NCBI RefSeq assembly: GCF_964340395.1
Contig: NC_135550.1
Location: 16,657,484-16,721,483, forward strand
Length of the DNA stretch: 64,000 nt
Reading direction: 5' to 3'
From: Glandiceps talaboti
Taxonomy: Eukaryota > Hemichordata > Enteropneusta > Spengelidae
Both the position numbers and the translations under genes were made by a program. This document shows positions 28,201-34,200 of the stretch, in pieces (positions within the stretch are counted from its first letter, which is position 1; the number at the start of each line of letters is the position of its first letter). Below the pieces are notes generated by a model that had not been told where the DNA came from, made no database searches, and saw only the letters and a program-made list of their open reading frames with translations.

Positions 28201-31200
28201 TTTGAGTTCTGGAGGGTCATTTTATGATTTCACATCACATAAATTTCATTTGGTTGCCAAGAAACACCAAACTGAAAACTCTTTTTCACCTCTATTGTTC
28301 TTTCACTGATGCACCATTGCATTATGGGTCTTAGCATATATGAATATTCATTAGATGCACACTAAATATTCATCTGAAGGAAATAAGCTCTTAGGAATCA
28401 TAAATATTTCCTAATTAAAAATATATCTGACATGTTTAGTATTTTGGATTATATTACCTTTTGAACTGTAGACAGTTTATTGCAGTGGATGTTGCTAAAG
28501 GACCATCATTGACTAAGCCAAAATCACTTGTACAATCAGCTGCAAAGTACTGCCAATCTTCCCAGGCAAAGGCATCGGTTTTCTTACGTTGAATGAGTAG
28601 AGAACTTGGTTGAGGGCTGTAGAATTGTAGAACTACATAGAACACCTTTTAAAGAAACCATAATATCACACATCATGTAAATTAGTACATCCATGACATT
28701 TACTACATGGCTGTTCAGCTCATTCCATTTTCATTTGAAATTGTATTTCTTAAATTTACTTTACTTCATATAGGTATACAATAAATATGTTTATGCCTAC
28801 ATGAAGTGAAAAGATATATTCATCAATCTGGTATCTATTCTAAGTGAAAAAGACATATTTTTCCATTTCTCTTACCAAAGGGACACAAAAAAAGGTCTTT
28901 GTGTCTCTTTCCACTGGTTACAGATGTCACCAACATCCTCTAAGGGTCATCACTTGAGGGCGCTCAATAGAAGTAACTCATTAATTTATAAGGTAGCCAT
29001 AGTAACGCTAAAGAACAGTTACAATTTATTGGGGGGGGGGGGACACCAGCTTTTCAAATTGTTACTTTTTTATATGACACCTTGTAGAGAAATAATATTT
29101 TTTAAAAAGTAAAAAAAAGTAAACAATAAAGAAAAAAAAAAACACATTTGTAAGCAAATACAAAGGACTTTTTCAAGTCCCCATGCTCTTACCTGGTATT
29201 GTCCATTCTGTAAGTTAATGTCAATGGTAATGAAATCAGTAAACGATGATATCCAATAACTTCCCAGATCTCCATCATTGGCAAAAGTTAGAGGATGAGC
29301 ATTTTCGTTAACTCTCCACTCCGTCTCATCTGTAATATCAGGTTCTCCATTCCTTATACAAAACCTGGAATCTAATGGATTGACCCTTGGATGACTGTCT
29401 GGACAACGGCACTGTGTTTGGACATGGACGTCTGGCCACTGACCGGTAGCATCTAGATGGATTTCTCTGTTGGTCAGTGTAAAGCTGTAGAACTTGAATT
29501 CTTGCATCCGACCAACAAACTGTGATGCACCTGATAACAAATTAACAAGTCTTCAGTGAGGACACAGTACCAAAGTATTTTTGTCATAATCAAGATCATC
29601 AGTGGTGATCTCCCCAGGATACACTGCCAGGATGGTGGCTACTTTGCATATTAATTTACATATCAATGACAATGATCAGTAAAAAATATGCATAAATTTA
29701 AAATTGCAATATACTTGAAATAACTTTTTTTTTATATTTAACACATACACATACATTCATGGACATTGGGATCAGCCATTTCTCTTTATCTTAAATTATT
29801 ATTAATATATTTTCATATTCATCATTAGATTATTATTCTATATTTTCGTATTCATTCAAAGATTACTAAAGTTCATGGATGGTAGAACACTTTTAGAACA
29901 CAGCAGAAAACCTGCCAATCATGGTGGCCTGGGTGACTTGGCCAAAATCACAAAAGACATAACATAGAGATGTTATAAGCCACGTGCTGGAACATTACCA
30001 AAAGACATTATTCATACTAAAAATCCACTTTCAATTATCCAGAAACATCTGGAACACGGCGTCAACTTATTGTTAAAAAAATAAACAACATGATTCCATT
30101 GATATGTAAATTACAGTCACAATATACCATATATTTTGCTATAATACTAGTATTCTGTCTAGCTGCACCTCCTGTCCTTCTACATCATGGTTCCATCCAC
30201 AATGCAGTCTTTTGTCATGTAAATATGGATCCATAAAACAATGTCATCCTGGAAAAAGCACTATAGCCATGGAGATACACATCCATGCACTAACGAAGCA
30301 TTTCAAGACTAATAGAATCCTGCCCATTATCAGTAACCAGTAATATTAGGTTCTATTTTTTTATGCACAAAGTAACTTGTTATATTTTCTTCTTACTATG
30401 AAATAGCTTTATAATTCAAATTTTCTGAGGTCTAACAGGTCAAAAACTGACAGACTAGTGAGAGGTCAGGACAAATAAAAGCTATATCAATATAACAACA
30501 GAGTGGTAATGGATATGAAGGACAACTTTCAGCTTTAAACAACCGACAATGGACAACATACACATAGCATGGGTCAATAGGTCTAAAATGACTGCTTTAG
30601 ACTCTATACATGTCCATGCTTGACTTTACATTGAAATGAACGCCCAGTGTGTGGACAACAATGCATTGTTCCCAACACAAAGGATCTGATATATTTGTTG
30701 TCTAGATTCATGCCACAAAAAGGATAATGTTACAAAAATGCTCTGAGCATGAACAGTACCACATTCTTTTGTCTCATAACACAGGTATTTAATGTAATCA
30801 GATCGACTAAGACTACCATTCTGTAATATTTTATAAAATGTTGTAATATATATTGGTCAATTTATCAACACAGCGTTTTACACAAACCTTTCCTATACCA
30901 GTATTTCTTTGCATTACTATTAAAGCTGTACTGACTGCAACTGGAACTTTTTTTAAAACTGTCATTTTTAGATATAATGACTTAGTCATAATATTGTACA
31001 TTGTGAGCAGTATTTACTTGTAAGTAAACATATTTGTGTAGCAATACTGAGTATGGAGCTAAAAACTCCATTCAAATTGATTTTTGGGTCCATACCCAAA
31101 AACACCACCACAAATGAATCATGATTTCAGCTTATCACTATACTACTTATAGATAAAACAAACCACTAATTGACATGTATGATGTCTAATTATTGGTATT

Positions 31201-34200
31201 TTAACCATTTTCAGTGAATTTATTGTTGGTTGTCTGATGGAAAAAAATAATACCTAAGTTACAGCTAGTGCAGCTTTAAATGCACTCATCACCATTCAAC
31301 AAATTACCTTCTATTTTATTTGTAATATTTATTGCTATCAAAATTCTAGAAATGTATGCAATTTTCTACAGTGACAATAAATTAATTATTATAATTATTT
31401 CAACACTAAATATGTAACTGTACCCTTACATTGCCGCATGCCTAAAACAGATGACGGAAAGTACCAGTGTGCTTTCTAAGGCAATTTGAAGCACCACTGA
31501 TGAGCAACATTTGTGACACACAAGTTGAGTATCTCCTAATCCTTTACTATGACCCAACTCACAAGAAAACTCATTTTCTACCATTTTGACTGATGACAAC
31601 AAAAAATTCTGTCATTTAAGGCACACTGAAAAATACTATGTGTAAATGATGTTGATGGCAGTGCACTACATGTATTTAATACATGTATTTGTAAAGAGCC
31701 TACATTGTACCTGTATTTTTCCATCTAAACTAGTTCTCTCTCCAACATACATGTCACCATGGCTAAAGGATGTCACAAATATACTACACTAAAAAAATGT
31801 TTGACAGTTACCCGGTGAATGTTCTATCACAGTCTAGGAACTTTTCTATAATGCATGCATTCAGATATGAAAGCCCCAGCCCATGACACACACACACACA
31901 TGAAGTACAATTACTCCGAGAGAAAAAATGTAGTGGCTCTGTACCAAAATTACATAAATGCAACCAACTTTAGTCCTTTATCTGATCGGGATAAATCAAC
32001 ATCACTGCAGCTGTGGTGCTGTTATACATTTTAGGGCAATAAAAATGGATCTATAGTCTACTGTTTCAATTGTTTGTATAGGACAGATATTATGATTCAA
32101 TGAACCACACCCACCAACGCTATGTATTTACAAAGAAATTAGCCAAATATCAATTCAATTTTGTAATATCAATTTCCATGTAAAACTTAATACAAAAGAC
32201 AGCCAGGAGTTCTATGACGAAAACTGATGTAATCATTATTTCATTTGCAGACACAATACAAAAAAGAATGAAATTCGGATGTAATTTATCATAATTCTTC
32301 TAATTCTAGATAATGGAAGTGACTGATACATGTAATACATTTGTACTCATACATGTCAGTTATAAATGCAATGAAAATGAAAGTACATGAACCAAAATAT
32401 TTCAAAGATGTTAACATGACCCTAATACACTCCTGTTATTCATCAATTTCATATTTTTTTCATTTATATTATGATTTTACTGACTTGTAACACATAGTTC
32501 TGCCATGCGTGTCATACATGTATGTGGTGGTCATAAACAATGTATGTAAGGGCAGAACAATGTGCAGCTCCCAGTCACTACACATACTTTCTTCTAAAAA
32601 TAACACTGCTGTACAATATTGTATCCAGCACTATTTAGCTACTACAGCATGCAAATCTATTCACATATAAAATTTTATCTTATATAATGCACTTTTAACT
32701 TTAATTATTTTTATTATTTAAGTCTAGCTTTCTATGGTAGAATGTCCTTTATCAAACAATATTTTGTTTGTACTTTATGACTATAAAACCCTAAGTATTT
32801 GAGTCCGACGGACACAAACATGTATTCTGTTGTTTCATAAACTGTATTATCTATTTTTATCTCTTTGACAGCAGAAATCTAAACGTGTTACAAATAACAG
32901 ACTGTCTTTCAATAAAAGGTGAGGTTATGATGTGAATCCGATGAAACAAATAACAGAATAAAATACTTCAGTCTCCAGATTCATGTCAATAATTGGATAT
33001 TATTCCCCAATATTTTTCTTCGTTAAGACAAGGAAAATATGAGTGACCTGAGGGGGTTTACATTACAAATATTTTCCAACTACATGTACCATCACCAGTA
33101 ATATCAAAGAGAAATCAGAAAAGTTACTAACGACAATTTTGAACATTTTGACTCATATTTTGAACACACAGCAGAATCAGTGGTGTAAGCATGCATGCCA
33201 ATACCTTCTAGAATAACAGTAAACAGTTTCAGTTTGCAAAAAGACACTTTTTCTTGGTTGTTGTTTTTTTGCAAATTAAATGCCATCATTTCGATGTCAA
33301 CTGTTTGAATTCAGTTTTAAAACCAAGACTTTCTCTTTTACCATATGGCTGTGTTGTTATCTGTGCATAGTTTTTTTCTGTCCTTGACAAAATCGTAGAT
33401 CATTTAGTTACACATTTTCTTATCAACATGGTATCATGCTTGGTTTCAATATTACTAGGCTTGATTCATATCAATTTGATTTTTGTGAAAGATGTGTTCT
33501 TGTTGGAGGGTTTTTTAGTGATGTGTACTTAACTCACTTCTGGGGATGTGTTCTCAGTTTGTTTTTCACAATTTGCAGTTAACTCATTTCAGGGGATGTG
33601 TTGACTTGTCAATATTATGTTTTTTGCAATATACACTATTCATAACTTACCATTAATACGCTGTCCAATTTTTACCGTAGCTGAAGACGAATCAATAACT
33701 GGTCCTTGTAATGTCTGGGTATCATATGGAGTATTGTCTGGTTCTAAGCCATTGATGAATACACTCAGCTTGGTATCATACACCTGATGACAAAGTCAAA
33801 TAAATCAACATTACAGAGTATCCTGCACTACACACAAATAACTGCAATAATTATTATGACTGTAAAAGTATATCTGGATAATAACATATACTGTACTTTC
33901 CACATTACCCCCATCAGGATAAACAGTTTTTTGAATTAAATTGTTGATAGATATATTATTGCTTTTGACATTCTGTATCCCAATCAGGATAATTATATAG
34001 ACTCTCTCACAGTCCTCGGAGCTTCGCTTTACTAAAATTGCTAAATGAATTATTTTGTATGTACCGATACCATCTACATAACATACTCCATGATTGTACT
34101 CGAATAACCTAGTATTGTGGGCCCTCATCGACCACATAGAAATATCTATTCGTTCACGTGTAACTGCGACGCTCCGTGTTCTCGGGGCTTCACGAAAACA

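Larger units (their letters stand above)
969..29192. other. Other usherin introns over 300 bases with nothing recognised
   Basis: Introns 1167-1674, 2971-3338, 4129-4520, 5163-5745, 6791-7115, 11259-11865, 11947-12583, 12791-13538, 18357-18664, 20709-21370, 21535-22492 (apart from the single fold-back arm near 22010-22090), 24042-24667, 25611-25956, 26153-26520, 26845-27581 and 28646-29192 show only AT-rich non-coding DNA with short homopolymers. Confidence 0.6.
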